DNA of 64,000 nucleotides, from contig JAQFVV010000032.1 in the NCBI GenBank assembly GCA_028023455.1, positions 1,674,001 through 1,738,000 of the forward strand, in the 5' to 3' direction. A program made the translations under genes and the position numbers. This stretch comes from Epiperipatus broadwayi (lineage: Eukaryota; Onychophora; Udeonychophora; Euonychophora; Peripatidae). Shown one piece after another: positions 44,386 through 56,115 of the stretch (positions are counted from its first letter, which is position 1; the number at the start of each line of letters is the position of its first letter). A model generated the notes under the pieces. It saw only the letters and a list, made by a program, of their open reading frames with translations. It had not been told where the DNA came from and searched no databases.

Positions 44386-46570
44386 TGTAGTAGCATTTCT
44401 AATTTTCAAGTGTACTTTGTGCAACTTTTTTTTAAACTTAAAAAAAAAAAAGACATTATAATAATTAATTTTTATTTTATTTTATTTTTTTTTTAATAAT
44501 TTAATTATAATTGTTTTATTCCTTTTTTTTTCCTATATATCATAATAACAAATCTTTGATATGGAAATAACAAAATAAAGTTTATTATTCAATCTACAAA
44601 GACTTACTACACAATCCAGTATTTATATGTATATTTATGTAATATATATGCTTACATGCACGCACGTATATATATATAATGAAACTTTGGTCTTCATATG
44701 AATCTGCTTTTAACTTTTACTTTTATAAAGCAATTTTAGTATTTATTTTGACATGTACATTGTTTTTAAAATTACTTGTTAAAATCAGAAAATACATACA
44801 AATGTATATTTAAAAAATGATAGAAAATATCAATAAATTGTAAAAAAAAGGGAGTAAATATTAATAACTTGTAAATAATTGTTACATATTAAATTGTAAA
44901 GCATATAATAATTGTTGTTTTTTTTTAATTATGTCATAGCAATGTGTATTTTTGTTGATTTTTATAGAATTGTTTTAATCTATGTGTGAGAATTTGGGGA
45001 ATTATTCCATTATTTTTAATTTGTTTTTTCCTATCAAATTGGTGCTTATCTATATATATATATATAATGATTATGTTTATATTTGGAAGCTTTGTATATT
45101 TTGATAAGTCATGACATCTGTACAGTAACAACTGATTCTAAATAAATAAAATTTGTAATGTTTTTTTTTTTTCACATGAAAATTAATTAAATTTTTTATA
45201 TGTTTTTTCATGAGAGAAAGCAATCATAAACTATTCCCATATACTAAATTAAATATTTTAGAGATGGCAGTAGAGTTGTCAAGAATTATTGCCACATTGA
45301 CAAAACTTAATAATAAAATGTATATTTTCATTATTTGGATTCAAATTGCTTAGGTAGCTTTATCATCGTCACTTTAAAATTTTAAATTAAATATATATAT
45401 ATTGTATGCTACCATCGTGTTTAATTATTGCTGGAACACTTTATTTTAAATGTTGTGTAAATATAAAAATACAATTTTGACAAATCATATGAGCCAAATC
45501 ACAGCCATTCTAACATGGTCTGACATATAATGATGTGTTAGAACATGTAACTAACTAACTGTAATCTCTATGAAAGTTGTGTTTTTTTTAGTAAAAGTGT
45601 TTTGTATAAAAGAATTGTGTTTATCTTTTTTTTTTACTAGCTAAGAAAGTGTTTAAATTATTTCAGAGATAAAGTTTTACTTCACTCATTAAAAAAATAT
45701 TTCAATGCCTGACAAAAGTAGGAATTGAATTTCTTATACTTATGTTAAATAATGTTTGAGAGCTTTTTACTTGGGATATTCATGCTAATGTCTTCAATAT
45801 TTTTTTGTTTGGAGGAAACCAGAAGATTGGTCATATAGTTACTATTTTGTGTATTACACTATTAAAAAAGGGAAACGTTAATTTAATTGATTTAATATGT
45901 CATTTTGATTAATTCAAAGAATCCATGGAGTTTTATCTGTTTAATATGATGATGAAAATTAATGTAAAATTTGTTAATCATGAAAAAGAAAATATAGAAA
46001 TTAAAAAAGTATATATGAAGATAAATGAAGAAAATAATAAAATTAAAAATAAGCTGCAAATAATTGAAAATGATAAAAATAAACAGAAACTCCTGTATTG
46101 AAATAAATGGATTAATCTTTGAAAATGAAAATATTTTTTGATATATTTAATTTAATTAAAAATAAATTGAATATGAAGAATTTTGATAATGCAAATGTAG
46201 TTAATATATAGAGAGTAAAAAATAAATTTGCTAAAAGAGAAGATCCTGTGCTAAAAATTGAATTTAAAGACATTTAATATGCAAGAGAATGGCTAAATAA
46301 ATATATACATATTTGTTTAAAAAATAGACATTTTAATAATCTTACTATTCGCAATAAAAAATATAAAAGAATATTCATTAAAGAAGCATTAACAAAAATA
46401 AATTAAAATGTATTATAGAAAACTAAAAATACAATGAAATAAAAAAAATTATAAATTTATATGGATTAAAAATGGATAAATTTTCTGCAAAAATGCAGAG
46501 AAAAATATGTGAATAAATAATGATATTAATAATTTGTGAGTACTAAATTAATTGTGTTTAAATATATTTT
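44386..46570. other. AT-rich spacer
   Basis: No element could be identified. It contains several (TA)n and (CA/TG) microsatellite stretches (44.63-44.68, 45.05, 45.39 kb). The ORF at 44934-45131 is repeat noise. Confidence 0.4.
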
Positions 46571-46576
46571 AATATG

Positions 46577-46695
46577 TAATGGATAAGATTGTAATATTAG
46601 AAGACAATACATATGAACATTGGAAAACAGAAATTAAAGAATCCTGTATTGAAAATAATTTGTATATGTACTTCATGTTAATCTTAGAAATATAA
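46577..46695 (+). other. Possible Copia-type gag fragment
   Basis: It reads MDKIVILEDNTYEHWKTEIK followed by ENNLYMY. This resembles the 'L.g.NY..W....L...dLw.yv' pattern at the start of Copia gag polyproteins. The frame is short and nothing else of a Copia element was seen. Tentative. Confidence 0.25.
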
Positions 46696-47050
46696 AAAAA
46701 AAAATTGGATTCAATTAATTTCAAATATGTATTCCATTCTTAATCTAATTGATTTCCTAATATTAATTTAAACAAATATAACAAATAAATTAATTTATAT
46801 AATAGTATAAATTATAAAAAGAGTGTATACTACAGAAATATAGAAAAGGTGTACATATATTAGTTTTTATTAATGAAAAAATAGAAAAATCAGCTGTTAA
46901 ATTTAGCAGATTTGAAGTAGTTAATGATGAATAAATAACAAAAAAGTTTCATTATTAGCAATACTACCAAGTAACGATGATAGAATGTTCATAAATAAAT
47001 TAAAATCATGTTTAAAATGTTTTAGATAAATTAATAATGAAATAATATTA

Positions 47051-47242
47051 ATGGATGATATGAATATTGATTTTTATAAAAAATCTAAAACCATTGAAGA
47101 TTATATAGATGTATTAGCTAATTATGGTGTACTTTGTCATATTAAAACATACACAAGAAATGAAATTATAATGAATAATATAGTTTCTTCATATATTGAC
47201 CATATTAATGTAAGCCTAATGAAAATAATGCATTTACTATGA
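47051..47242 (+). pseudogene. LINE-C endonuclease fragment
   Basis: This 63-codon open frame has MDDMNID in place of the usual GDFNID, then the YIDVLANYG helix and a TYTRNE.......SYIDHI ending. In intact APE endonucleases the Asn/Asp of GDFN and the final D-H are catalytic or metal-binding. Here the Asn-Ile-Asp and Asp-His are kept but the Gly is lost. Position within LINE-C supports the call. Confidence 0.65.
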
Positions 47243-47254
47243 TTATTGAAGTAA

Positions 47255-47354
47255 TTTTTTTTTCTCCATGTTTCATATGCATTGACCAGGCAGCGAACCT
47301 GGACCAGCTGCTTGGAAGACAGCTATGCTAACCACTAAGCCACTAATGCTTGAT
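47255..47354 (-). mobile_element. tRNA(Gly)-like SINE, copy 2, with ~15-bp target duplication
   Basis: The minus-strand cloverleaf has an acceptor gcattag paired with tcaatgc, box A tggcttagtggttagcata, and an anticodon loop cttccaa (TCC, Gly). It has a perfect T-stem (ccagg/cctgg) and box B ggttcgctgcc. A short A-rich tail follows. It is flanked by tgattattgaagtaa (47240-47254) and tgattattaaagtag (47355-47369), 13 of 15 bases equal. A mismatch in the acceptor and the A-rich tail argue for a SINE rather than a real tRNA gene. Confidence 0.75.
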
Positions 47355-48015
47355 TGATTATTAAAGTAGTTGCTGATCATTATTTTAGTTCTATCTATAA
47401 CAAAAAAAAATAGTACAACATTATAAAATAACAGAAATAGTTGAAAATAAATTTATAATAATTAATTAATTAGAAAATTTCTATAAGAAACTGGAATGAA
47501 GTCTAAAAAAATTACGAGAAGATTTTCAAAGACATGTATATAAAAATTGGAAGAAATCATTATAATTAAAATAATAATAAGTGCAATGTAAATTGGATAA
47601 ATAAATGAAAAATATTGGAATTAATACAAGAAAAAATCAAAGTATGGAGTGAATGTAAAAAAATAAAATCATGATTTATTTCTTAAACATAAGATACTAA
47701 AAAATAGAACTTATTCTATTATAAGAATAGAGAAATGATGGTGTTGTATATATTTAAAAAAATACTGAAATAAAGGTGATATTAAAAATATATATATGGA
47801 AAAATAAATGAAATATTATTAAAATCCAATTCTGTAAATGATGATTTAAAAAAAAAAACATTTTAATATAATGATAGTTTTCTTCTAGGAAATACATTTA
47901 ATTCTATATTTTTAGAATTAATAAAAAAATCTGATCCTGATAACTAATATTTGATAAATTAAACAAGTCCATTTTTTTCTTATTATTGTAACATGCTTAT
48001 TCTTTTGTAATCATT

Positions 48016-48120
48016 CTGACAGTTTTGATTGACCAGCAATCTTTTTCAGAGCTAAAGAATCATGTATTTATATACCTTTTAGCTCTGAAGAAGATTTCTG
48101 GTCAATCTAAACTGTCAGAT
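48016..48120. repeat. 105-bp stem-loop
   Basis: The left arm tctgacagttttgattgacc ... tcagagctaaa pairs with the right arm ttttagctctgaagaag ... ctggtcaatctaaactgtca. The stem is ~40 bp with few mismatches and a ~20-nt loop. The motif ctgaagaagatt resembles the one in the inverted SINE at 49.6-50.2 kb. Confidence 0.6.
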
Positions 48121-48357
48121 TAAGAAAAGTAGATTTGTTTAATTAATTATAATTTCATCAATGCATTTAGAAAGATATATATTGAAAGAAGAATATTTGA
48201 AAACATAATAATAATCAGCCTCATTCAGTATTTATACCAAACTTAAAGTGAAGAGCAATTATGTGAAGTAATGAAAGAATATAGAGTTAATCTCAGTCCA
48301 GGTATAGTTAATGTAAGAGTGAATAATAGGCATTCAAAATAATATATAAAATTAAGG

Positions 48358-48790
48358 TGGAAGTAATTGAGACTTCCATTGCATTATGCTTAACTAATAG
48401 TCAATAAACTGTGAAAAGAAATGGAATGATACCACTCATCTCTTTAACTCTAATAATTAAGTTAGTTTATGGACATTACCATAAATCAAATAGTAAAATT
48501 ATTTTAATTTGATTTATATATAACATATATGCTCTAAAATCACAATGTAACTATTTGATGGATCAGAGCCTAGTTTTAGTTTTAAAAACACCCAAATATC
48601 AAATGAAACATCAGTTGCTGTTTTTTTAATAAATGTAATCATAAATTGTCTTAGCTTACAATATGAAATTGAAATAGAAGTAACTGTATCTCCCATTGGG
48701 CTATGCTTAACCAACAGTCAAACATCAATAAACTATGAAATGAAATGATACCAGCCATCTCTAGCTCTGATAATATTTAAATTCAGTGTA
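48358..48790 (+). repeat. Two diverged direct repeats of ~110 bp
   Basis: The stretch 48358-48470 (cattatgcttaactaatagt ... gaatgataccactcatctct) recurs at 48668-48785 (ggctatgcttaaccaacagt ... aatgataccagccatctcta). Both lie inside the LINE-C region and may be a partial duplication of its RT. Confidence 0.5.
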
Positions 48791-49539
48791 TTATCTATTT
48801 TGATTTAATTTGTAGGCAGTAAATTTCCTACATTATTAAAACCATCTATAGTAAGATCAGTTTTTAACTCAAGGGGTAAATATAATTTTGATAAATATGG
48901 AGCTAATCTTTTCTTCAATTGCTAAAGTAATAGAAATTTATATTTATAAAGTTATCAAAAAAAATTTGAATAAAAAAATATTTTAGTAAAACCAATAATG
49001 ATTCAAGAAGAAACGCCAATATATTATTAGAGAATTTTGCAGACAAAATTAATAGTGCATTAAATGAAAAAATATATATATAAGTATTACTTTTTTGATG
49101 TAATTGAACAACATTGACTCACAGTTTAGAAAATTGTGGAATTAGAGGGAAATTGTTTAAATTATTTAATATGCTGCATCAAAAATATATATTATTGAGT
49201 ATCAAGAAAAAAGTATATTTGGAGTTCCTCAAGCTTCTACACTTAATGCATTATTCCTTTTTTTTTAACAAATGTCTTCAAAAAGAATATTGATATTGCA
49301 GTTAGAAAGAACAAAGAGAGCTTGCGCAAGATTGGCCTTTGGTGCTGCAACAAATTTATATAAATGGAGGGGGGTATTATATAAATGGAGGGGGGGGGTA
49401 TGTTGATATGTTCTCTTCATATGAAATATAAAAATATTGATATGAACTTACATTCACATGGTTGTATATATAATAATAATACAATATGTAATGATAATAA
49501 ATGAACAAAAGTATATAAAGTAAAATTTATATCCGATAT

Positions 49540-49613
49540 CTTGGAAATAAACCCTAGTATGATTTTTTCAGGATGCTTAGTAATATAAGCCCAACCCCAA
49601 ATATAAGCCCTAG
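49540..49613. repeat. 'ataagccct' element, left part
   Basis: It contains agtatgattttttcaggatg, then aatataagcccaaccccaaa and tataagccctag. It continues at 50178 after the inverted SINE pair (ataaaccctagttaagatca). From memory this resembles a widespread 'aataagccct' DNA-transposon-like repeat of animals; the superfamily is not assigned. Confidence 0.4.
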
Positions 49614-50177
49614 ATGTGATAATAGGTTGGATTATTTCCATCATCTATCAGTAAATGTTGAATGTATAGAAAATTTTAAACTTTTCAAATACAAACAACT
49701 TGTTAGTAATAACACACAAATAGACAACACAGGTTAGTATTTATACAATGTTTTGAGTAGTAGTATTCTCTACTCTTCTTCAGGTGTTGCTGGCCTGACC
49801 AGTGCCTGTATTCACATAGGAATCAAACTCGCACCTTTAGATTTTTGAATATTGAATTTAAATCAAATGATCGGTTTGTTAGAGCATTTGCCTTAAATTT
49901 GAAAATCTAAAAGTGCGAGTTTGACTCCAATGCAAATACAGGCACTGGTCAGGCCAGCAACACCTGAAGAAGAGTGGATAATAATACTTCTCAAAACATT
50001 GTCTAATTATTAACCTGTGTTGTCTATTTGTGTGTTATTACCAACAAATTGTTTGTATTTGAAAAGTTTAAATAAAGTTTAAAATTTTCTATACATTCAA
50101 CATTTACTGATAGATGACAGAAATAGTCCAACATTTCACATATTAATATACCATCATCACATACCTTGAGGTAAATA
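49614..50177. mobile_element. Inverted pair of SINE copies with 11-bp target duplication
   Basis: Two copies of a ~240-bp unit lie head to head around ~49880. The shared text includes aacacacaaatagacaacac, then ggtgttgctggcctgaccag. The right copy has box-A-like ggtttgttagagcat and box-B-like gagtttgactcc, so the head is tRNA-derived. The pair is flanked by ataagccctag (49603-49613) and ataaaccctag (50178-50188). Confidence 0.75.
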
Positions 50178-50189
50178 ATAAACCCTAGT

Positions 50190-52650
50190 TAAGATCATCA
50201 GCCAAATAGATGATTGATGGAAGTATTGGATTATAAAATAATGAAAATATAAATAATATTGACAATAAAGCTTTAAATAAATGGTAATATAAATTATATA
50301 ATTCTTTGTATTTTCCTGTCAACTTTCGACAAACAATTCTACCTGTATAGAAAAATTTACTACAAGTTTAGGTACTTATTTATATTTAATACCTAGATTT
50401 AGAGTGCTTGATTTATTTTTAAAGTTTCATCAAAGTAGCTTTTAAATATTCAAGATAAAAGAAAAATTAGTTTTATTTCTTAAACATTTTGTTTTCCTTC
50501 TAAAATTTTCATTAAAATAACAGAAGTGATTTTAATAATCAAAATTTAGTTTAAGTTAAATTATCACTCTTTTTTAAAAAAAAATTAAAAAAGACTGCCC
50601 AAGCATGGTTACTACAAGTACTTTGGAAAGTGTTTACAGTGTGCACACTTGATAACAAATGGATGTAATTGTGTTATATATGAATTGTTGTAATTCAATA
50701 TGCTGTATGTTATAACAAACATACTTATTGTGAACATGTGAAATACAGAAATATTTTCTAAATTTTTGTACTTAAATTTTTTGTTGCTTTTGTGTGGACA
50801 AACCATTCTTAACTGTAATCAATTTGTTACCACTCCTATCTTGAAAGTCTTCAATTAACACTTGATTTAATGGTAAATTTAAATGGAACAATATTCTAAT
50901 CACCAGCTGAATGGAAAAAGAAAGCTGTTCAGGTGAGTACAAGAAAGGAATTGTGTGGGACTCCTGGGATAAGAATCTTATAGCTTTTTGTAAAGAAAAG
51001 AAGTACCTGAATAAATGTTCATTTTTGTACATGAAAAAATAAGACCCCCTGAACATAAGTCCTACAGTGTCTTTTGGAGCAAAAATGAATATAAGACCTG
51101 GTCTTATTTTTGGGGAAATGTATATCCATATACAAAGTGCAAGAAATTTTTGGATGAATGTGACAGGCCTAAGTTATTCACTTGAAAATGTAAGTTATAA
51201 CTTATCTGTATTATATATATTACAGTTGAGTATTATTTCCCAATTAATATGCTACTTTGGAACAATCAATTTATTTTCTGATAATCTTTTACGATTTTGA
51301 AATACATTCATAACAAGTTCACAGAATCCCAGAGTTCCGAGAAATGCTGTTTAAGAAAAACTGCTTAGATATTTTTTTTCCAGTAATTTGTAACTTGGGC
51401 TAATAAAATAATTGTTTTGACAAAAATTACAAATTTTGAGGAAAGATTATATATTGTGTGAGCACTTTTAATTATAAGATAGCTTATACTTTAAATAAAG
51501 ATAACTCCACATTTGTCATCAACATTCATTTCTCAATTATAAAACTTCCTTTCTAATAAAAATGTAAGTAAACTGGCTTATCTAATTGACATTAATATTC
51601 AGTCAGAAACAAATTATTTATTTTAATAAATTGTCAGTCATAATATTTACTACTTTTTTTTTTTAAGTAAGTTATATTCCTGATAATATTTTGCAAAATA
51701 CAGAATAAAATATTGGATATTTTAAATTCTGTGGCATGACAAAAAAAGGTTTATTCATCTTCAGTCTACACCAAACCTGAATTCATATTTTTTTTATCAA
51801 AACAATGAATAAAAATAGTAAAATTGTGTCTAAAAAATAAATTTCCCAAAGTGTGTGATGTTAAAATTACCAGAGTATTTGTTGGCATAAAATTTGACAT
51901 CTAATTAAACAAAGATGCAAGAAATTATTCAGAAATGTTATATAATGTTTTTTTATAAGAAATCACAAATTATTAGAAAACTATACTGATGTGATGAATC
52001 AACTTTGTGCAATTGGGAAGCTCTATAAAACAACTTTTTCATCTTTAAATAAGTATTTTTAAGTTTTTTTGATTTAGTTTTTTCAGAAATTCTTGGAGTG
52101 ATAGCACTGAAACTGATTTCCAACAACAAAATGATAATAAGGTAAATATGGTTCCAGTATACTTGTTAGTTAATGTTGGACAAAGATAATATTGGATATA
52201 TTTTATTTTAGTAATAAAAAATAAAATCTTTTTAGTGTGATGCATTATATATATATGAATCTGGCTTCTCTAGCGGAAAACATGCTCCAGTACTTAGCCG
52301 ACATTAGAAACGTTTTTGGCAACTAATTACAAACAAGGTAAGAAAATATTGTATATAAATAAAGTACTTTTTTGGTTAAACCATGTATTGATTCTAGACA
52401 TTTTGAGAAATAATATTCATCTTGTCAAGATCGAGTTTTTAAAAAAAAACCATTAGATCTCAAGTAATAATGAGATTGAGTATGAAGTAAAGAACAATTA
52501 TTCATATATATTTGATAGTTGATTACTCAGAATACATGGATTAACAAATGTAAAACTTAATATGTTAGAATTAAATATGCACACATTAATTATAAATTAT
52601 AATTTGGATATGATATAAGAAAAATTATCTTGAATCATTCTATGACAAAT
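50190..52650. other. AT-rich spacer with a second 'ataagacc' repeat
   Basis: Around 51035-51120 it reads aaaataagaccccctgaaca, then gaatataagacctggtctta and tttttggggaaatg. This is a repeat-end signature. The minus-strand ORF 50772-51056 (RFLSQESHTIPFLYSPEQLS) is less AT-biased than the surroundings but unrecognised. The rest is featureless. Confidence 0.4.
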
Positions 52651-52759
52651 ATCAACAATTTATTAATTCTCCGAACGTTTTCGAAGGCTTACCCTTCATT
52701 ATCAAGAAGTACTAAATCTCTTATTATAAACTAGGAATAATAGAAGCATGGGTCCATAT

Positions 52760-54530
52760 ATTTTTAAAAAATGTCAATATTTTTAAAGCTAATATATCAT
52801 CACGATATTTTAAAAATTCTCTAGATATCTCATCAGGATCAGTAATGTTTCAATTTTTAGGATTACAAAGATCTGTTTTGACTTTACTAAACTAAATATC
52901 TTTGACTAAATCTAAATGAGTATATAAAATGGATATATCATTAAAAGTGGCCATCTCAATTCTTATATCATTATTCAAAAGGTAATCAAAATACTAATCA
53001 TTTATTCAAAACATCATTGTTACCGTATAAGAGTGTCATTGCTGGATTTAACAGGATTATAATACCATTTCTCAAGTCCATAGGTTGCTTTCAATGCATC
53101 AGAAAACTTGGGTCTCAATCAGTGAATGTCTGTATCTCTTTTATAGTTTTAATCCACCAATCATTTTTAAGCCTTCTTTTCAGTCATTGAACTTTAGCCT
53201 TCAGATCTTTACATTTATTATGAAATTCCACATTTAATCTATTATTCGGAAAGTAGAAAATGTCAAGTCACTAATAATAAAAGCATTGCTAGAAAACCAA
53301 TCATGATTCTTTTTATTCTTTAATCTACTGAACTCAAGAATAGACTTATTTGTAGTCAAAACACATTTCTTAAGCAAATTTCATGCTTTAGGAATTTGAC
53401 AATCCTGAAGATCTAATATAGTAATCTAAGTGTCTAATAATTATTGAAATTTAGTATGTATAATTGATTCTTCCAAAGAACAAACATCAATTTTCTTATG
53501 AATATGACTACATTTGTTTTTTAATATAACTGTCATTTTAATCTTGGAACATTAATTTATGAACTATCCGACAATCTGTCCTTGTAAGTGCTCATGTAAT
53601 ATGAACTTCTCTTGTATCCTGATTCCTAACTATAATGTTATATATTAAATGTATTGTTTGAGTGTGAATGCATCTTTGTTCCTTTATAATGGTTTTTCTG
53701 CCTAAAGAATGTGTTTGTGATAATCAATTTCATGTGTGAGTAAAAATTCAATAATAAACTATTTAAATTTATAGCAGTGGCAGTCAACCTGGTCCCTACT
53801 GCCTACTCATGGGCGTTCCAGCCTTCATGGTGGTGGTAGGGATTTTGTCCGACACTGAAGCACTTTCTTTTTTTAAAAAATTTAATCGACTTTTTAAAAA
53901 AATTCATAGAGATTTATATGCTTTAGCTTGCTGTAACTCTGCTTTATAAATTTTATAAAGTTACTTCCCTATTTTATAAATCACCATTACTGTGGAACTG
54001 GTGGGTGGTTAGAAAATTTTACTACTAACAGAAATACAAAAGTGGGCAGTAGGTATAAAAAGGTTGACTACCCCTGATTTACAGAGCCTATACTATAATT
54101 TCCAATAACTTTTGCCTAAAGTCTACTATATGTAATAAATGTGGATTAAAGTTTCCAAGAAGAAAAATCCTATTTTTTAATGGTATTGCTGTAATAATGC
54201 TACTCAACAAAGAATAATGGCTTTTTTGAATTTTCTGAATCTATAGTTGAAGCATAGGCACTAAGAAAATGAACACTAATACCATCGTGCAAAGCTAGTT
54301 TAACACCATTCGCCTTGTATTAATTAGATTTTCAACAATAGAAGATATTAAATAAGACATTCAAATCCAACAAGATGCATTTTTTTTTCACTGACTGTCA
54401 TGTCTTCCCAAAAAACTTGTATCCATACATCCATTCTATTAAACTTCCTTCCTCTGGAAAATTAAGTTTCCCTAAAAGCAGCTATATTGATCTTAAATCT
54501 TGATAATTCATTAGAATTAAATATATATTT
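52760..54530 (-). mobile_element. LINE-B relic, minus strand, split by a hAT MITE
   Basis: Reading right to left, the endonuclease starts INIAAFRETKFSRG near 54490. Next come GVKLALHDGISVHFLSAYAS near 54260 and a GNFNP-like box near 54160. VIGNYSIGSVN precedes the insert at 54077. After the insert it resumes with NGLLLLNFYSHMKLIITNTF near 53740, then DPDEISREFL near 52830. Text and order fit an APE-type LINE endonuclease and linker. The RT core is not clear. Confidence 0.7.
53775..54076. mobile_element. hAT-type MITE, 302 bp, with 8-bp target duplication
   Basis: The terminal inverted repeats are cagtggcagtcaacc at the left and ggttgactacccctg at the right. These match the hAT-type CAGnGGTnnnCAACC end. 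It is flanked by 8-bp atttatag (53767-53774) and atttacag (54077-54084), one mismatch. There is no transposase. It lies inside LINE-B, so it is younger than that element. Confidence 0.88.
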
Positions 54531-54539
54531 CATCTACCA

Positions 54540-56110
54540 CTGCCTCCTGCTTTGCAACTACTACTAATTTTATTATTACTATTGGTATTATTCCTACCAC
54601 TATAATCTGTCAGATACAGCAAACTAGTCAGACTGTGTGAGACCAGCTATTTTTAGATCATACTGTCTATGCCCTTACTTTCTACAAAATAGAAAATCCT
54701 TAAATAGGACTGCCTAAACATATAATCTTTGCCAACTGAATCTCTTGACTCACTCTAATCATGTTCCAAACCAACTCCTTAGTGATTGTTTTACCTCAAA
54801 CAAAGATCCTGGTCAAGGATTACCAATCTTCTGAGTCTTCCCCTTTCATTGCTTTACTAATTCTTGAGAGTCCTAGATGGGAAAATAAAGAATTAGAAAC
54901 AGAGTATACTTTAAAGGATGGAAATATTGTTGTCCAAACACACAATTCCATAAAAGTTACAATAAGATGTCCAATGGCATGAGAAATTCATGATGACCAA
55001 GTTGTACAATAACTTAAGTGGCTGAAAAAGGGAAAACATGAGACAGAAAAATATCAGAAGCAGTATCTAGCCCTTAATGAGCCAAGTTCTTATTCTACAG
55101 AATAAGATATTTTGATCAGGCAGTGTTTATTTGTTATTTATATTTGGCCTTCATAACTAAAGATCATTCCATTATTCACTACCTAAGGACTTTAATGGTA
55201 GCCTGAGCACAATACCCAACATTTTAAATTAATATTCGGTTATTATTTTATCTTAAATCTTTTTTTTCTTATGATCCTATTACTTGAGTCAGAAATATGC
55301 ATAGGTATATCTGTTAAAAATACAATATATATATATATATACACACACATATATATAAATATATGATAATAAATATAAAAATATAATATATATATATATA
55401 TACACACACATATATATAAATATATGATAATAAAATAATCAAAAATAACAATTATAAATGATATTCAGAAAACACATTAATTGCATAAGTTTTTTTTTTC
55501 AATTGAGTTGGAATCCAGAGGTATAGATTTTTTGAAATGGGAAATAGAGAGGTAGGAAGTATGAACCAGAAGAGGCCTCAATTCATTGTATCCAGATTAC
55601 ATGTATATATATATATTTCAAAGAAAGTTAAAATAACTACATGATAAAGTTTATAGTAATTATGTCACAGGTCCATCATTGTTGATTGCTTTCTATCCTT
55701 TTAACATAATTTATTTTAGTATTTCAATTTTTCAATTGCATCATTAAGATTGGAAATATGTATATCCAAATTATTTATTGAGAAATAAAGAATTTGACTT
55801 TAGATTTGAAACAGCCTTTGAATTGTAAATAGTCATAAATTTTATAAATAATTAGAATATCATAGTTTAGGAAAACATTCCTTAAAAAGCTTACTCAGGT
55901 GAACAAAAAATAATGCCTGTTAATCACGTGTAAATTTTTTTGTTAATACTGATAAGATATTTGTACATATATTCATGTATCAATGTGAAGTTCTCTACCT
56001 GAAGATAGATAAAAATACTACCAAGTTAAACATTTGGTTGCCACACTTTTTAATAAATAAAGCTTAATCATAGATTTTTTAAATTTCATTAAGATATATG
56101 CTCCACACTA
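54540..56110. other. Spacer with a microsatellite duplication and an unidentified short ORF
   Basis: 54560-55150 is less AT-rich and has a 73-codon + frame (54761-54982, e.g. FIALLILESPRWENKELETE) that I cannot assign. 55321-55440 holds two copies of an AT/AC microsatellite block ~62 bp apart. The remainder is AT-rich. Confidence 0.35.
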
Positions 56111-56115
56111 ATATA

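Larger units (their letters stand above)
46840..49300 (+). mobile_element. LINE-C relic (CR1/Jockey-like), plus strand
   Basis: The endonuclease part (46940-47240) reads LPSNDDRMFINKLKSCLK, MDDMNIDFYKKSKTIEDYI and YIDHINVS. This is the GD(F/M)NID ... IDHI pattern of APE-type LINE endonucleases. RT text near 48420 (NGMIPLISLTLI) and near 49130-49250 (LENCGIRGKLFKLF, FGVPQASTL) fits the 'GVPQGSTLGPLLF' box. It is frame-broken and interrupted by a SINE (47255-47354) and a stem-loop (48016-48120). Confidence 0.7.

Noticed and set aside
47281-47350. Functional tRNA-Gly gene
   Set aside because: It has an acceptor mismatch, an A-rich 3' tail and flanking target duplications, and a sister copy has a poor cloverleaf. 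A SINE fits better.
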